DNA from: Bacteroidaceae bacterium
GTDB taxonomy: Bacteria > Bacteroidota > Bacteroidia > Bacteroidales > Bacteroidaceae
DNA length: 63,170 nucleotides
Assembly: GCA_017416805.1 (NCBI GenBank)
Contig: JAFQBB010000052.1
Coordinates: forward strand, 1 to 63,170
Direction: 5' to 3'
Shown: positions 52,584 through 62,515 of the stretch, in pieces
How positions within the stretch are numbered: position 1 is the first letter of the stretch
Layout of the letters: every line of letters starts with the position of its first letter
Notes under the pieces: model-generated
Told to the model about the DNA's origin: nothing
Databases searched by the model: none
Seen by the model: the letters and a program-made list of their open reading frames with translations, nothing else
Program-made: the position numbers and the translations under genes

Positions 52584-55160
52584 ATGAAACCTATTACATA
52601 TACCTACAGGATTCTTTCTTTCTTATTCCTACTATTCCTTTACCAACAAGGAAATGTAGTAGCTGCACCTATATGCCGGGTCACTCGCTATGACGAAAAC
52701 AACGGTTTGTCCCAATGGCGCGTCACACAGATGCTCCAAGACCACAATGGCATTATGTGGTTTGCCACTTGGAATGGTTTGAACAGGTTTGACGGTTACG
52801 AATTCAAATGTTTCAAAGTCAGTGAAAAGCGTCAATGCCAGAAGACAGATGACCGCATCCGCAATATTTGGCTATCAGACGAAGGCTACATTTATTGCAA
52901 AAGTGATGAAGGATATTATTATTTTAATCCTGACACCTATACTTTTCACGACATTCCGGATGAAGAAAACGAATCGATGTACCGGAAACTGCTTTCCAAG
53001 TACAAAGGTTTCTGGATAGACAATATGGCCAATGGCAACCTACATCACACAGATGCCAACGGTTATAATTGGACGTTAACTCACGGAGGTCATCTCTATT
53101 ACAAGGACAAAAAGACGGGGACACAGATTGAATACCCATTGGATATCCCAATGCAGGATTTGCGTTTCTGCTACTCAGACAAGCAGGGCAATCTGTGGAT
53201 AATCTTCACCGGCGGTGTGTACAAATTCACTTTTACAGACAACTCCATTGTCCCCCTGCCACAAGAACATCCCACTCATGTCCGTTGTATTTTTGTGGAC
53301 AGCAAGATGCGTTATTGGGTAACAGGCCGGAACGACAACAGTGTGCGTATATATACTCCAGACAACCAATTGTCAGGTTATTTGGGAGAGGACGGAAGAC
53401 TACACCCGAAATATACCCCTTTTACCGCACCTGTTTACTGTATCATGCAAGATAGTCATGGAAACATCTGGATGGGGTGCAAACCGGGAGGATTAATCCG
53501 TCTGAAAGAACAACCTGACAAAAAGGGTGTGTTCAACATGACACAGTTACAACACAATCCAACCCAACCTTACTCTTTAAGCCACAATGATGTGTACGAC
53601 ATCAAAGAAGATGCATGGGGGCGCTTATGGATTGCCACACTGGGAGGAGGCATTAACTGTCTGACAAACCCGGAAAGCAGTACTCCCCAATTCATTCATA
53701 AAGACAATGAAATGAGTGGTTATCCCACTAATTTATGCCATAAGGTAAGGTATCTGCACTTGACTTCTGACAGTATCATGCTGGCCGCTACTACCGAAGG
53801 ATTGCTTGCCACACAACTACCTGAACAGGCAGAGAATTCATACAATCGTATGAAATACCGTCATCATGTAAAGCAACCCGACAGATTCAATAGTCTCAGT
53901 TGTAGTGCCATTATGGACATTCTGCAAGACTCGCATGGCAAAATATTCATCAGCACCGAAAATGGAGGCATAAATCAATTAATCACAAACAATCTGTTGG
54001 CCGACACTTTGGTCTTCAAGCATTTCAATACAAGCAACGGACTCCCCTCCGATGTAAGTCTGATGATGACCGAACACGTAGGAAACTTATGGGTGGTCTG
54101 TTCCAACCAGATATGTGTAATCAATCCTTATGAAGAAATATTCAGCAGCTTTGATTCCAACTTCTTTGGAAGGTATTACCGCTTTTCTGAGGCACGCCCT
54201 GTCCAACTTCCAAACGGACGTTGGATATTCGGTTTGCATGATGGAGCATTCACCTTGAATACCAATAAGATGAGAAAGAGCGAATTCACACCACTCATAA
54301 TCAAAACAGACATTTTCATTCAAAATCAGAAAGCTGATATGCTACTCTGCAATCACGACACGCTGATTCTGCAACCAGACGAAAGGAACCTCACCATACA
54401 TTTTGCGGCTATAGACTACACAAACGCCGAACTGATAAACTATGCATTCCGACTGAACAAAAAGGGCAAAAGCGAAACAAATCCATGGAATAGTATTGGG
54501 AAAAGTCGTTCTGCCACCTTCTTGGACCTACGTCCCGGAGAATACGAACTAAATATCAGTTCGACAAACGCAGACGGAGTGTGGGTGGACAATACACTAA
54601 CCACGACCCTCATTGTACTTCCAACCTTTTGGGAAACGGGATGGGCCATGCTGCTCTACATCCTTATTGGAACCTCCGTTTTAAGCTCCGCCTTCTATAC
54701 CTATATATATATAAGGAGAATAAACAAACAAAAACGTGACACATTAGAGGCCTATTTGGCTCTGCTGAACAAACCCGATGAAAAGGTTATGCCCATACCT
54801 GTTCAAACCGAAAGCCCTGAAAAACCACGAATTAATAAGGAAGACGAACTTTTCATGCACCGGGTTATGACCTTTGTCGAAGAACATTTGGCCGATGCTG
54901 ACATCAACATTGGTGATATGGCCGATGCGGTACATGCCAGCCGTTCGGGGCTGAACCGTAAACTAAAATCCATATTAGGGATAACCCCACTCGACCTTTT
55001 ACGCGAAGTGCGCATCAAACGTGCCTGCCAACTCCTGGAGGATGGAGATTTGAACATCTCTGAAGTGGCTTATCGTTGCGGATTCGCCGACCCTAAATAT
55101 TTCAGCCGTTGCTTCAAACAGACTATAGGAGTATCCCCCACGGAATACAAGAAGAACTAA
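52584..55160 (+). CDS. Propeller-sensor membrane regulator with AraC-type DNA-binding domain, no kinase
   Basis: The 858-residue product starts MKPITYTYRILSFLFLLFLY, an N-terminal signal or anchor. A periplasmic two-propeller sensor of the hybrid two-component type follows (NGLSQWRVTQMLQDHNGIMWFAT, DAWGRLWIATLGGGI, DSHGKIFISTENGGI), then a Y_Y_Y domain (about 600-675). One transmembrane segment is at about 685-710. After a 50-residue linker comes an AraC HTH domain (about 755-858; INIGDMADAVHASRSGLNRK, ISEVAYRCGFADPKYFSRCF). No histidine-kinase H-box, ATPase or receiver domain is present, and the length is far below the usual 1300 or more residues. The signal must pass directly from sensor to DNA. 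It lies between the GH106 and CE12-CE8 genes, which it likely controls. Confidence 0.9.
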   Translation: MKPITYTYRILSFLFLLFLYQQGNVVAAPICRVTRYDENNGLSQWRVTQMLQDHNGIMWFATWNGLNRFDGYEFKCFKVSEKRQCQKTDDRIRNIWLSDEGYIYCKSDEGYYYFNPDTYTFHDIPDEENESMYRKLLSKYKGFWIDNMANGNLHHTDANGYNWTLTHGGHLYYKDKKTGTQIEYPLDIPMQDLRFCYSDKQGNLWIIFTGGVYKFTFTDNSIVPLPQEHPTHVRCIFVDSKMRYWVTGRNDNSVRIYTPDNQLSGYLGEDGRLHPKYTPFTAPVYCIMQDSHGNIWMGCKPGGLIRLKEQPDKKGVFNMTQLQHNPTQPYSLSHNDVYDIKEDAWGRLWIATLGGGINCLTNPESSTPQFIHKDNEMSGYPTNLCHKVRYLHLTSDSIMLAATTEGLLATQLPEQAENSYNRMKYRHHVKQPDRFNSLSCSAIMDILQDSHGKIFISTENGGINQLITNNLLADTLVFKHFNTSNGLPSDVSLMMTEHVGNLWVVCSNQICVINPYEEIFSSFDSNFFGRYYRFSEARPVQLPNGRWIFGLHDGAFTLNTNKMRKSEFTPLIIKTDIFIQNQKADMLLCNHDTLILQPDERNLTIHFAAIDYTNAELINYAFRLNKKGKSETNPWNSIGKSRSATFLDLRPGEYELNISSTNADGVWVDNTLTTTLIVLPTFWETGWAMLLYILIGTSVLSSAFYTYIYIRRINKQKRDTLEAYLALLNKPDEKVMPIPVQTESPEKPRINKEDELFMHRVMTFVEEHLADADINIGDMADAVHASRSGLNRKLKSILGITPLDLLREVRIKRACQLLEDGDLNISEVAYRCGFADPKYFSRCFKQTIGVSPTEYKKN

Positions 55161-55249
55161 TATCTACTATCGATTCCTTTATTCTTCACTTTTCCACAAT
55201 TTTCCTCCTGTTTGACATTTTTTTCACCCTTCAAGTGAATTATTCGCCC

Positions 55250-55257
55250 TATTTTTG
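55250..55257 (+). promoter_or_regulatory. -7 element of the CE12-CE8 gene
   Basis: TATTTTTG followed by C, 34 bp before the start codon. There is no -33 box at normal spacing, again suggesting activator dependence. Confidence 0.55.
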
Positions 55258-55291
55258 CAGCGTGAATCAATTTTATTAACTTAATAATATC

Positions 55292-58200
55292 ATGCTGCAA
55301 ATGAAAATTAATAGCAAACTTAGGGGAATTTTCCTCACGACACTTATGGTAAGTGCCATTACGGCTACAGCGGCTATCAAAGTACACACCATCGGTGACT
55401 CCACCATGGCAAACTATGATGAAAGCTCTACCGACAAACGTGGCTGGTGTCAGATGCTCCAGCAATTCTTTAATGCAGACGAAGTGGTTATCAACAACCG
55501 TGGAAAGAGCGGCGCTTCGTCCAAATCCTTTTATCAGGAGGCAGCCTATTGGAAGACTGTCATTGCCGGAGTGAATGAAGGAGACTACGTCCTCATCCAG
55601 TTCGCCCACAACGATGAGAAGAACGGTGGCTTGGATGGCGATACCTTGAAGGCTTATACCATTGCACAAGGGGGAGACGCATCAAGTATCGACTATCGTG
55701 GAACCACCGCCAATGGTACATTCAAGAAGTTTATCCGTGCATACATTGAAGAAACCAAGGCCAAAGGTGGTAAACCCATTATTGTAACTCCTATCTGTCG
55801 TAAGTATTTCAGCGGAAACACCATCCGTCGTAACGGTATGCACGACCTGGGCGATTCATTCAGCATTTTGGGTAGCAGTTCAAAGGGTAGTGTGCCCGAA
55901 AGTGACAATACCCATGACTATGCACAAGCTTTGCGTGATGTGGCTGCCGAGTATGAAGATGTGCCTGTCATTGATTTGACTTTGATGACACGTGATCTCT
56001 ATTTGAGCTACGGTGACAGTTATTGTACGGAGCACCTATTCTGTACTGATGACAGCACTCACCCTGCCAAGATGGGTGCTACGCTCATAGCTCGTCTTTT
56101 TGCCCAGGCGATGAAGGAACAAGGTGTATTAGCCGAACATATTATCGTAGGTACAGACATCACCTTCAGCCCCACTATAGGTGACTTCGGAAAGGGATAT
56201 GCCGGACAGACTGTAACCAAAGAATTCAATGTTTCAGCCTTTGGCTTGAGCAACCAGACTGGTAATTTCACCTTCACTGTATCGGAAGGATTTGAGGTTT
56301 CGACTGACAAAAACACTTACGCACAAAGCGTATCTGCCGCATACACGGGCGGAAACCTTATCACGTCAATCTATGTACGTACTACCCTCGAAACTCCCGG
56401 AACCCTCAATGGGACATTGACTGCCACCGATGGCAATGTAAGCCGCGAACTCCCACTGACCATACAATGCATCGATTTGAATGGTGGCGAAGAGGTGTCG
56501 CTCTTGTGGCCTCTTACTGCCGACTCTAATCCTGTGGTAACTGGAGCCTGTACGGCTATCGACCAAAGTTGGAGTGGTATGGAGGTTCAGAAATACTCCG
56601 CCATCAATGCCAATGCCGTATGGCCGGCCGAAAGTGGACGTGACGCTTCGCACCTGACACAACGCAACGTCATTGTGGGAGGAACCTGGCCTGCCGGTGA
56701 AATTGACGAAGTTTCAACACGCTATATCCAATTTGGCATGAAGGCTCCTGCCGAAACAACCATTGATATTGACAAGATAAGTCTTTATGTCGCAGGGGCC
56801 GGAGGTAGTGGTATGCGGTGCAAAATCTATTATGCCACTGATGCGGAGTTCTCCAATGCAACTCTGATACAAGAGTTCTCCAGCATGGCAGGCAATACTG
56901 TATATGGGGTGGAGAGTACTCCTGTTGTGAGTATTGCTGATGGTGAAAGCATTTATCTGCGTATCTATCCTTGGTACAGCAGCGGGGCCACAGGAAAGAC
57001 CATCTGTTTAAGCGATGTATATATCCACGGTATGGCCAAAAAGGCTGGAGCAACAGTGGAAAATCAACAGGCCACTATCACTTATGCCTTTGATAAAGGA
57101 ACAGATGGACAGACTGGAACCTATAGTGAAGGTACAGAGGAGTGGTTCAAGAACAATTATGTGGAAGTGGGTCAAAACTTGGCCTATGCCGGTGTGAAGA
57201 GCGCTGGTGGAGTGACTGGTACTGGATTCCAACCTGCGGTAAGTAACGAAGGAAGTGCCAATGAGGGTAACTGCATTGATTTTGCTATCCAACCTAAAAA
57301 CGGACTCTATTTTATTCCTACCAAAGTTTCATTCCAAACTACCCGTCATGGAACTGATGGTGGTAAGGTGGATGTGTCGTGGGTAAATGCTGACGGTACT
57401 GTCGTCAGTTTGCAGAAAGGCATCTCACCGGCACGTAACAATGCCTCTCCTGCTGTGACAAATGTGTCATGTGATATTGCCGGTGCCCCTGCTTCCGACG
57501 GAGAGTGCCGATTGCGCTTGAATCTCTATAGCTTGGGAAACACCAAGCAGGTAAGTTTTGCCAATGTGGTCATCGAGGGAATGGTTAGCGGACAAGTGAA
57601 AGATATTCCCCAATATGTCCTGAATGTTTCGCTTGAGGACAATAATGCGGGCAAATTGACAGTGAAGCCCGGTGGGGATATTTTCAGTGAAGGCGACGAA
57701 GTGACTCTCTCTGTCGAAGAGAATTTCAGCTATCATTTCAAGGCTTGGGTAGATGCCGAGGGCAAAATTGTTTCGACAGAGAACCCATATACTTTTGCTA
57801 TCGCTGCAGATACCAAGTTGACAGCCACTTTCGACAAGGCTACCACCTATGCCCTGAATATGAAGGTTGTCGATGATATGGAGAACATATATGGTAATGC
57901 TAATTTGGTAACCATTGTCCCTGAAGGTGTTATGGTGGATGGTGTACGTTCCTACGAAGCTGGAACCGACGTGAAATTGACAGTGAATAACAATAAGATT
58001 CTCAGTTTCATCGGATGGGAAGATGGTAACACCAATGCCGAGCGCATCATCCGCATGGATGGTGAAAAGAACCTGACGGTCAATTATGCTGCCGCCGATT
58101 ATATTGTAGCATGGGACCTCTATCAGGATGAACCTAAGAGTGAACGTGCCGCCGACTATAAAAGTAATCCCGAGAATGCAGGCCTGCTCTCATTGCGCAA

Positions 58201-60274
58201 AGCAGATGGCACCACTTCCGGATGGCTCACACGTGGCGTGAACAACGGTGCTGAAGAGGGCCGTTGGGGTGCCCGTATCTGGAAACTGCGCTCCGAAGGC
58301 TGGTACTGGGAAATCTCTTTCTCTACCAAGGGATACAGCAACATCACTTTCTCTAACGGCTTCGGACACTCATACAACACCTATGCTGTAATGAAGGCCG
58401 AATACTCTGTAGATGGAACAAACTTCACCGAAGTGGGAACCTACGATATCCCTACACGCGGATGGGTTGACGGCGAGTTTGCCTTGCCTGCCGAGGCAAA
58501 TAACCAAGACCGTGTATGGATACGCTGGATGCCGGGTTCAGAAGAACTTGTAGGTAACGAAACAGACTATGACGGACTCTCTATCGGTGACATCTTCGTA
58601 TTGGGTGAGAGTGAACAGGCCAATGATCAGGTAGCTCCCGTACTTGTAGGCAGCAATCCCGAAAACAATGCCACCGGTGTATCTGCCACAGGAAGCATCG
58701 TGCTGACCTTCAACGAACGTATCAAGGCTGGAACAGGCACAGCTACACTGAACGGTGAAGCTATTGCACCTACCGTCAACGGAAAGACCGCCGTATTCCA
58801 ATACACTGGGTTGGACTACAATGCTGCATACACCTTCGCTTTGCCGGCCGGTGTCATCACCGACCGTAGCGGCAATGCCTACGAAGGTATCACACTGAAC
58901 TTCACCACCATGGAGCGTACGCAGCCTGCAGCCCGCCTCTATGACGCTGTGGTGGCTGCTGACGGCAGTGGTGACTACCTGACCGTACAGGAGGCCATCG
59001 ATGCTGCTCCCGAAGGACGTGCCATTCCTTGGCTCATCTTCATCAAGAATGGTGAGTACAAAGGACATGTGGACATTCCCAAGGCCAAACCTTACCTGCA
59101 CTTCATTGGTCAGGAACGCGACAAGGTAATCATTACTGACGACAAACTCTGTGGTGGCGACAATGCCCTTCACGTCAGCGTAGGTGCTACTGTTGTGGTA
59201 AATTCCAACGATTGCTACTTCGACAACCTTACCCTTGAGAACTCTTGGGGACACGACAAACAAGCCGGTCCGCAGGCATTGGCACTGAACACCAGCGGCG
59301 ACCGCACCGTGTTCAAGAATGTGGCTATGCTCTCTTATCAGGACACTTGGATCACTCCCTCGACTTCAAACTATCGCGCATACGCTAAGGACTGTTTCAT
59401 CGAAGGTGCTGTGGATTTCATTTATAACAGTGGAAACATCTATATCGATAATACAACCCTTTATATCAACCGCAAGAGCGGTGGATACATCGTGGCTCCT
59501 TCACACGGTGCCGACGTGGAGTGGGGATATGTCTTCATGAACTGCCGCATCACTGCTCCGGGCGTACCTTCTGAGACCGACGTATGGTTGGGCCGCCCCT
59601 GGCACAACAGCCCGAAGACTGTCTTCATCAACACCATTGCCGAAGTGACCATTCCTGCCAAGGGTTGGTATCCCACCATGGGAGGTTTGCCCGTACTGTG
59701 GGCTGACTACAACACCATGGACGGCAATGGTAACCCTGTTGACCTGAGCCAGCGCGAAGATACCTATTATTATACAGTCAAAGAGACCGGTGAAAAAGTA
59801 TATGGAAAGGCCAAAAACTACCTGACAGCCGAAGAGGCTGCCCAGTACACCGTGAAGAATGTGTTGAGCGGAAGCGACAACTGGCAGCCGAATGTCATCA
59901 CTGAATCATGTGCTGCACCCGTAGCCACTTTGAGCGATGACAAAACTGCTCTCTCATGGGAAGCCGTACCTTATGCCATCTGCTACGTTGTGGTGAAGAA
60001 CGGTACGGAGGTAAGTTTCACTACCGAAACAAGCATCGCCACTGAAGCCGGAGCCTTCTACATGATTTATGCAGCCAACGAGCAGGGCGGACTCAGTGCC
60101 GGATGCAATCCCAACCCGGAAACCATCAAAAAAGAGATTGCAGATTCTGAACTTGAAACCGTGGCCATCTATACCGCCAACGGCACCCAAGTAAGGGAAC
60201 TGCAGCCTGGCCTCAACATTGTGAAGGCACAAGATAGACAAGGGAATATAATCACCAAAAAGATTATCCGATAA
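55292..60274 (+). CDS. Multidomain pectin esterase: CE12-like acetylesterase and CE8 pectin methylesterase in one chain
   Basis: The 1660-residue secreted product has a signal peptide (a later Met at codon 4 is an alternative start). The first enzyme domain (about 30-280) is SGNH/CE12-like: TIGDSTMANY with nucleophile Ser36 and DDSTHPAKMG near 253. Beta-sandwich domains follow (about 285-590 and 600-770), then two InlB-like or Big modules around 775-945, a sandwich around 945-1110 and a Big_5-type domain around 1115-1210. The CE8 domain (about 1215-1530) begins VAADGSGDYLTVQEAIDAAP and has GPQALAL, YQDTW and FIYNSGN with the catalytic Asp residues, and WLGRPW with the Arg. The last 80 residues resemble a type A C-terminal sorting domain (IYTANGTQVRELQPGLNIVK). 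It would deacetylate and demethylate pectin. Confidence 0.9.
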   Translation: MLQMKINSKLRGIFLTTLMVSAITATAAIKVHTIGDSTMANYDESSTDKRGWCQMLQQFFNADEVVINNRGKSGASSKSFYQEAAYWKTVIAGVNEGDYVLIQFAHNDEKNGGLDGDTLKAYTIAQGGDASSIDYRGTTANGTFKKFIRAYIEETKAKGGKPIIVTPICRKYFSGNTIRRNGMHDLGDSFSILGSSSKGSVPESDNTHDYAQALRDVAAEYEDVPVIDLTLMTRDLYLSYGDSYCTEHLFCTDDSTHPAKMGATLIARLFAQAMKEQGVLAEHIIVGTDITFSPTIGDFGKGYAGQTVTKEFNVSAFGLSNQTGNFTFTVSEGFEVSTDKNTYAQSVSAAYTGGNLITSIYVRTTLETPGTLNGTLTATDGNVSRELPLTIQCIDLNGGEEVSLLWPLTADSNPVVTGACTAIDQSWSGMEVQKYSAINANAVWPAESGRDASHLTQRNVIVGGTWPAGEIDEVSTRYIQFGMKAPAETTIDIDKISLYVAGAGGSGMRCKIYYATDAEFSNATLIQEFSSMAGNTVYGVESTPVVSIADGESIYLRIYPWYSSGATGKTICLSDVYIHGMAKKAGATVENQQATITYAFDKGTDGQTGTYSEGTEEWFKNNYVEVGQNLAYAGVKSAGGVTGTGFQPAVSNEGSANEGNCIDFAIQPKNGLYFIPTKVSFQTTRHGTDGGKVDVSWVNADGTVVSLQKGISPARNNASPAVTNVSCDIAGAPASDGECRLRLNLYSLGNTKQVSFANVVIEGMVSGQVKDIPQYVLNVSLEDNNAGKLTVKPGGDIFSEGDEVTLSVEENFSYHFKAWVDAEGKIVSTENPYTFAIAADTKLTATFDKATTYALNMKVVDDMENIYGNANLVTIVPEGVMVDGVRSYEAGTDVKLTVNNNKILSFIGWEDGNTNAERIIRMDGEKNLTVNYAAADYIVAWDLYQDEPKSERAADYKSNPENAGLLSLRKADGTTSGWLTRGVNNGAEEGRWGARIWKLRSEGWYWEISFSTKGYSNITFSNGFGHSYNTYAVMKAEYSVDGTNFTEVGTYDIPTRGWVDGEFALPAEANNQDRVWIRWMPGSEELVGNETDYDGLSIGDIFVLGESEQANDQVAPVLVGSNPENNATGVSATGSIVLTFNERIKAGTGTATLNGEAIAPTVNGKTAVFQYTGLDYNAAYTFALPAGVITDRSGNAYEGITLNFTTMERTQPAARLYDAVVAADGSGDYLTVQEAIDAAPEGRAIPWLIFIKNGEYKGHVDIPKAKPYLHFIGQERDKVIITDDKLCGGDNALHVSVGATVVVNSNDCYFDNLTLENSWGHDKQAGPQALALNTSGDRTVFKNVAMLSYQDTWITPSTSNYRAYAKDCFIEGAVDFIYNSGNIYIDNTTLYINRKSGGYIVAPSHGADVEWGYVFMNCRITAPGVPSETDVWLGRPWHNSPKTVFINTIAEVTIPAKGWYPTMGGLPVLWADYNTMDGNGNPVDLSQREDTYYYTVKETGEKVYGKAKNYLTAEEAAQYTVKNVLSGSDNWQPNVITESCAAPVATLSDDKTALSWEAVPYAICYVVVKNGTEVSFTTETSIATEAGAFYMIYAANEQGGLSAGCNPNPETIKKEIADSELETVAIYTANGTQVRELQPGLNIVKAQDRQGNIITKKIIR

Positions 60275-60306
60275 CGAAGAAGGGTGAAATTCCACCTTTG
60301 ATCTGC

Positions 60307-60399
60307 CAGACGCAGATTGCACAGATTACACGGATATTATTCAAGTCAATGAAACAATGAAAATTATCCGTGTAGCCTGTGTGGTCCACGTCTGTTTTT
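60307..60399 (+). terminator. Hairpin after the CE12-CE8 gene
   Basis: TACACGGATA pairs with TATCCGTGTA and the outer CAGACG pairs with CGTCTG, followed by TTTTTA. The gap 60275-60540 contains no other recognisable feature. Confidence 0.7.
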
Positions 60400-60540
60400 A
60401 TTCATAGATGGAGAATCCCTGTATCTCATCCCGAAGCAAAACACAATAAGCTCTAAATCCCCACCTATTTTACTTCCTCCATTTAAACCTTGTCGGACGT
60501 AAAATGTCAAATGCAGAAAAAACTTATTAAGGGAATAAAT

Positions 60541-62214
60541 ATGCCTAATCTCAAAACCTTAGCAATAGCATTATGCCTGACAGGTTTGAACATCGGACTG
60601 TCAGCACAGGATGTAAAGAGTGAAAATGGTCTCCCCAATCGGATGATGCCCCGTAACGGTAATGGCATGATGCCGATGGGTGGCATGATGCCACATGGTG
60701 GTGGAATGATGCCATTTGGTGGCGCTCTGAACCAGTTCGGAGTGGAATTTGCCAAAGAGATGCCACAAGATGAAGATGTGGTGGTGAAGTCGAAATCTGA
60801 TACTCTGTACAACTATTATGTGGAGAATGTCAAGTTCGGGAAACCGGCCAAGATTGTTTTCTCCGACAACAACGCCGAGGTTACAAATCTTCCAAAGGGT
60901 GTGAAGATAGAAGCTGATGGAGCATACCTGACCATTACTTCAGGGATGGATGCCCCTCTGGCCATCGAGCTTCAAGGAAAGACAGAGAATGGAGCCTTGA
61001 AGTTCAACATCAGTGCCCCACTCAAATTGCTGTTCAACAATGTCACTGTGAAAAGTCAGCGTGGCGATGCCATCTTGTCACTGGGGAAAAACCATGTCTA
61101 TGCCGTGTTGGCCGAAGGGAGTGTGAACGAACTCTCTGATTGCCGCAATCCCGAGATGCCTCCGATGATGGGATTCCCACCAATGGGACCGGATAGGAAA
61201 ATTCCCAATAGGGAAAGTATGCCTGATTTCAAACCGGGCGAAATGCCTATGCCATTCATGGATCGTGACCGTGAGGAGAATCCCGAAGACTACCATATAC
61301 AGTATGGCATACGTATGAAAAAGCCCATGATGAAGAAAAAGCTGAAGATTGACGGCACCTTTGTCTGTACAGGTCCATTGACCGTGAGCGGAAAGGGAAC
61401 CCTGCAGATACAGAGCAATAACAAAGTGGGACTGAAGAGCAAAGCCAGTCTCATGCTTCGTCCCGGCAACGAGATTACAGTGAAGGCATTGTCCGGCAAA
61501 GGGGTAAATGCCAAAAACGAGCTCTATATGTATGGTGGCATACTGAATGTGGACTGCTCATTCAGCGCTGACAAGGCACTGACCAGCGGACGCAACATGT
61601 ATATCCGTGGAGGTCATACCGTGGTCAAAGCAGGCGGTGGCGAGTCAAGCGAAGGAGTGGAATCCAAGTTCCTCATGCAGATTGATGGCGGTGTGGTAGA
61701 AGTTGCAGCCCAGGATGATGCCATCAATGCCCAAGGCGATTTGATTATAAACGGAGGAGAAGTGAAGGCATATTCGATGGTGAACGATGCCATTGATGCC
61801 AACTGCAACATCGTAATCAACGGAGGTGACATATTTGCTTGTGGCAACGGAATGCCGGAAGGCGGACTGGACTGTGCTGAAGAGGAAGGATACCGTCTGT
61901 TCATCAACGGAGGAACAGTCATTGCCATCGGCGGCAGACACTCCATGCCCGACAAGCAATCCCGCCAACCCTCCATACAATGGCGACTGGACAATCTGGA
62001 GGCTGGCAAGGAATATGGGATAGAGGGCATCAGTTCGTACAAGTCCGACCGCACCTATCAGATGGGTGGCGCCACCCTCCTGTTCTCATCACCGGAACTG
62101 CAAGCGGGCAAACCTTACACCCTCACCATTGATGGAACAGAAGCCGAGCGGATAGAATCTCTCTCCGCACCACTCGGCACAGCAAGCAATGCCAGACGGC
62201 CGATGTTTAGATAG
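60541..62214 (+). CDS. DUF4353 (Cthe_2159-like) carbohydrate-binding beta-helix protein
   Basis: The 557-residue product starts MPNLKTLAIALCLTGLNIGL, a signal peptide. A Met/Gly/Pro-rich segment follows at residues 35-61, with a second Met/Pro-rich stretch near 200-240. The beta-helix is built of GGT/GGE-type rungs: KLKIDGTFVCTGPLTVSGKG, NKVGLKSKASLMLRPG, DDAINAQGDLIINGGEVKAY, NDAIDANCNIVINGGDIFAC. This is the DUF4353 pattern; the founding protein binds cellulose and polygalacturonate. It lies downstream of the pectin esterase gene and probably helps capture pectin at the surface. The frame is open 17 codons upstream without a signal peptide. Confidence 0.87.
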   Translation: MPNLKTLAIALCLTGLNIGLSAQDVKSENGLPNRMMPRNGNGMMPMGGMMPHGGGMMPFGGALNQFGVEFAKEMPQDEDVVVKSKSDTLYNYYVENVKFGKPAKIVFSDNNAEVTNLPKGVKIEADGAYLTITSGMDAPLAIELQGKTENGALKFNISAPLKLLFNNVTVKSQRGDAILSLGKNHVYAVLAEGSVNELSDCRNPEMPPMMGFPPMGPDRKIPNRESMPDFKPGEMPMPFMDRDREENPEDYHIQYGIRMKKPMMKKKLKIDGTFVCTGPLTVSGKGTLQIQSNNKVGLKSKASLMLRPGNEITVKALSGKGVNAKNELYMYGGILNVDCSFSADKALTSGRNMYIRGGHTVVKAGGGESSEGVESKFLMQIDGGVVEVAAQDDAINAQGDLIINGGEVKAYSMVNDAIDANCNIVINGGDIFACGNGMPEGGLDCAEEEGYRLFINGGTVIAIGGRHSMPDKQSRQPSIQWRLDNLEAGKEYGIEGISSYKSDRTYQMGGATLLFSSPELQAGKPYTLTIDGTEAERIESLSAPLGTASNARRPMFR

Positions 62215-62261
62215 GGAGGGAATCCACACCTAAAATTGGGGAATATAGGTTCAATTACAAA

Positions 62262-62319
62262 GTATCCTAAGATACTTGCCCATTTATCTTAAGATAGACA
62301 GGCATTTATCTTAGGATAC
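62262..62319. repeat. Array E: three palindromes at 22-bp spacing
   Basis: Units GTATCCTAAGATAC, TTATCTTAAGATAG and TTATCTTAGGATAC centre on 62268.5, 62290.5 and 62312.5. The outer units can also pair with each other (AAGTATCCTAAGATA with TATCTTAGGATACTT), followed by a T run, so it may terminate the DUF4353 transcript. Confidence 0.85.
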
Positions 62320-62340
62320 TTTTTTCTTTATTTCAATAGC

Positions 62341-62360
62341 TGTCTTTTCCTGATTTCAGT
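62341..62360. repeat. Conserved core (reverse) between arrays E and F
   Basis: The reverse complement is ACTGAAATCAGGAAAAGACA, identical to 37252-37271. It overlaps the end of the short frame at 62356-62466. Confidence 0.85.
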
Positions 62361-62466
62361 TCAGTAAACGGTTTTCTGTTTCATTAGCTGAATTAATAAA
62401 CTCTTCTTCTTGAAATCCGCTGAAAAGCTTTACACGTTTGATAAAATCAACATTATATGTTCTCAT
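62356..62466 (-). CDS. Possible 36-residue small protein within the repeat module
   Basis: An ATG frame reads MRTYNVDFIKRVKLFSGFQ then EEEFINSANETENRLLN. The last part resembles the frames in the other core copies (FLANEAKKRLLKSEKD at 47.7 kb and FLPDSN at 37.2 kb), so either a small gene or a gene end is being copied and decays. It has no known family. Confidence 0.3.
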   Translation of the reverse strand: MRTYNVDFIKRVKLFSGFQEEEFINSANETENRLLN

Positions 62467-62515
62467 AAATATTTGATGATCAACAATGTTTCAAATCACT
62501 AAAACCTGCTGAAAT

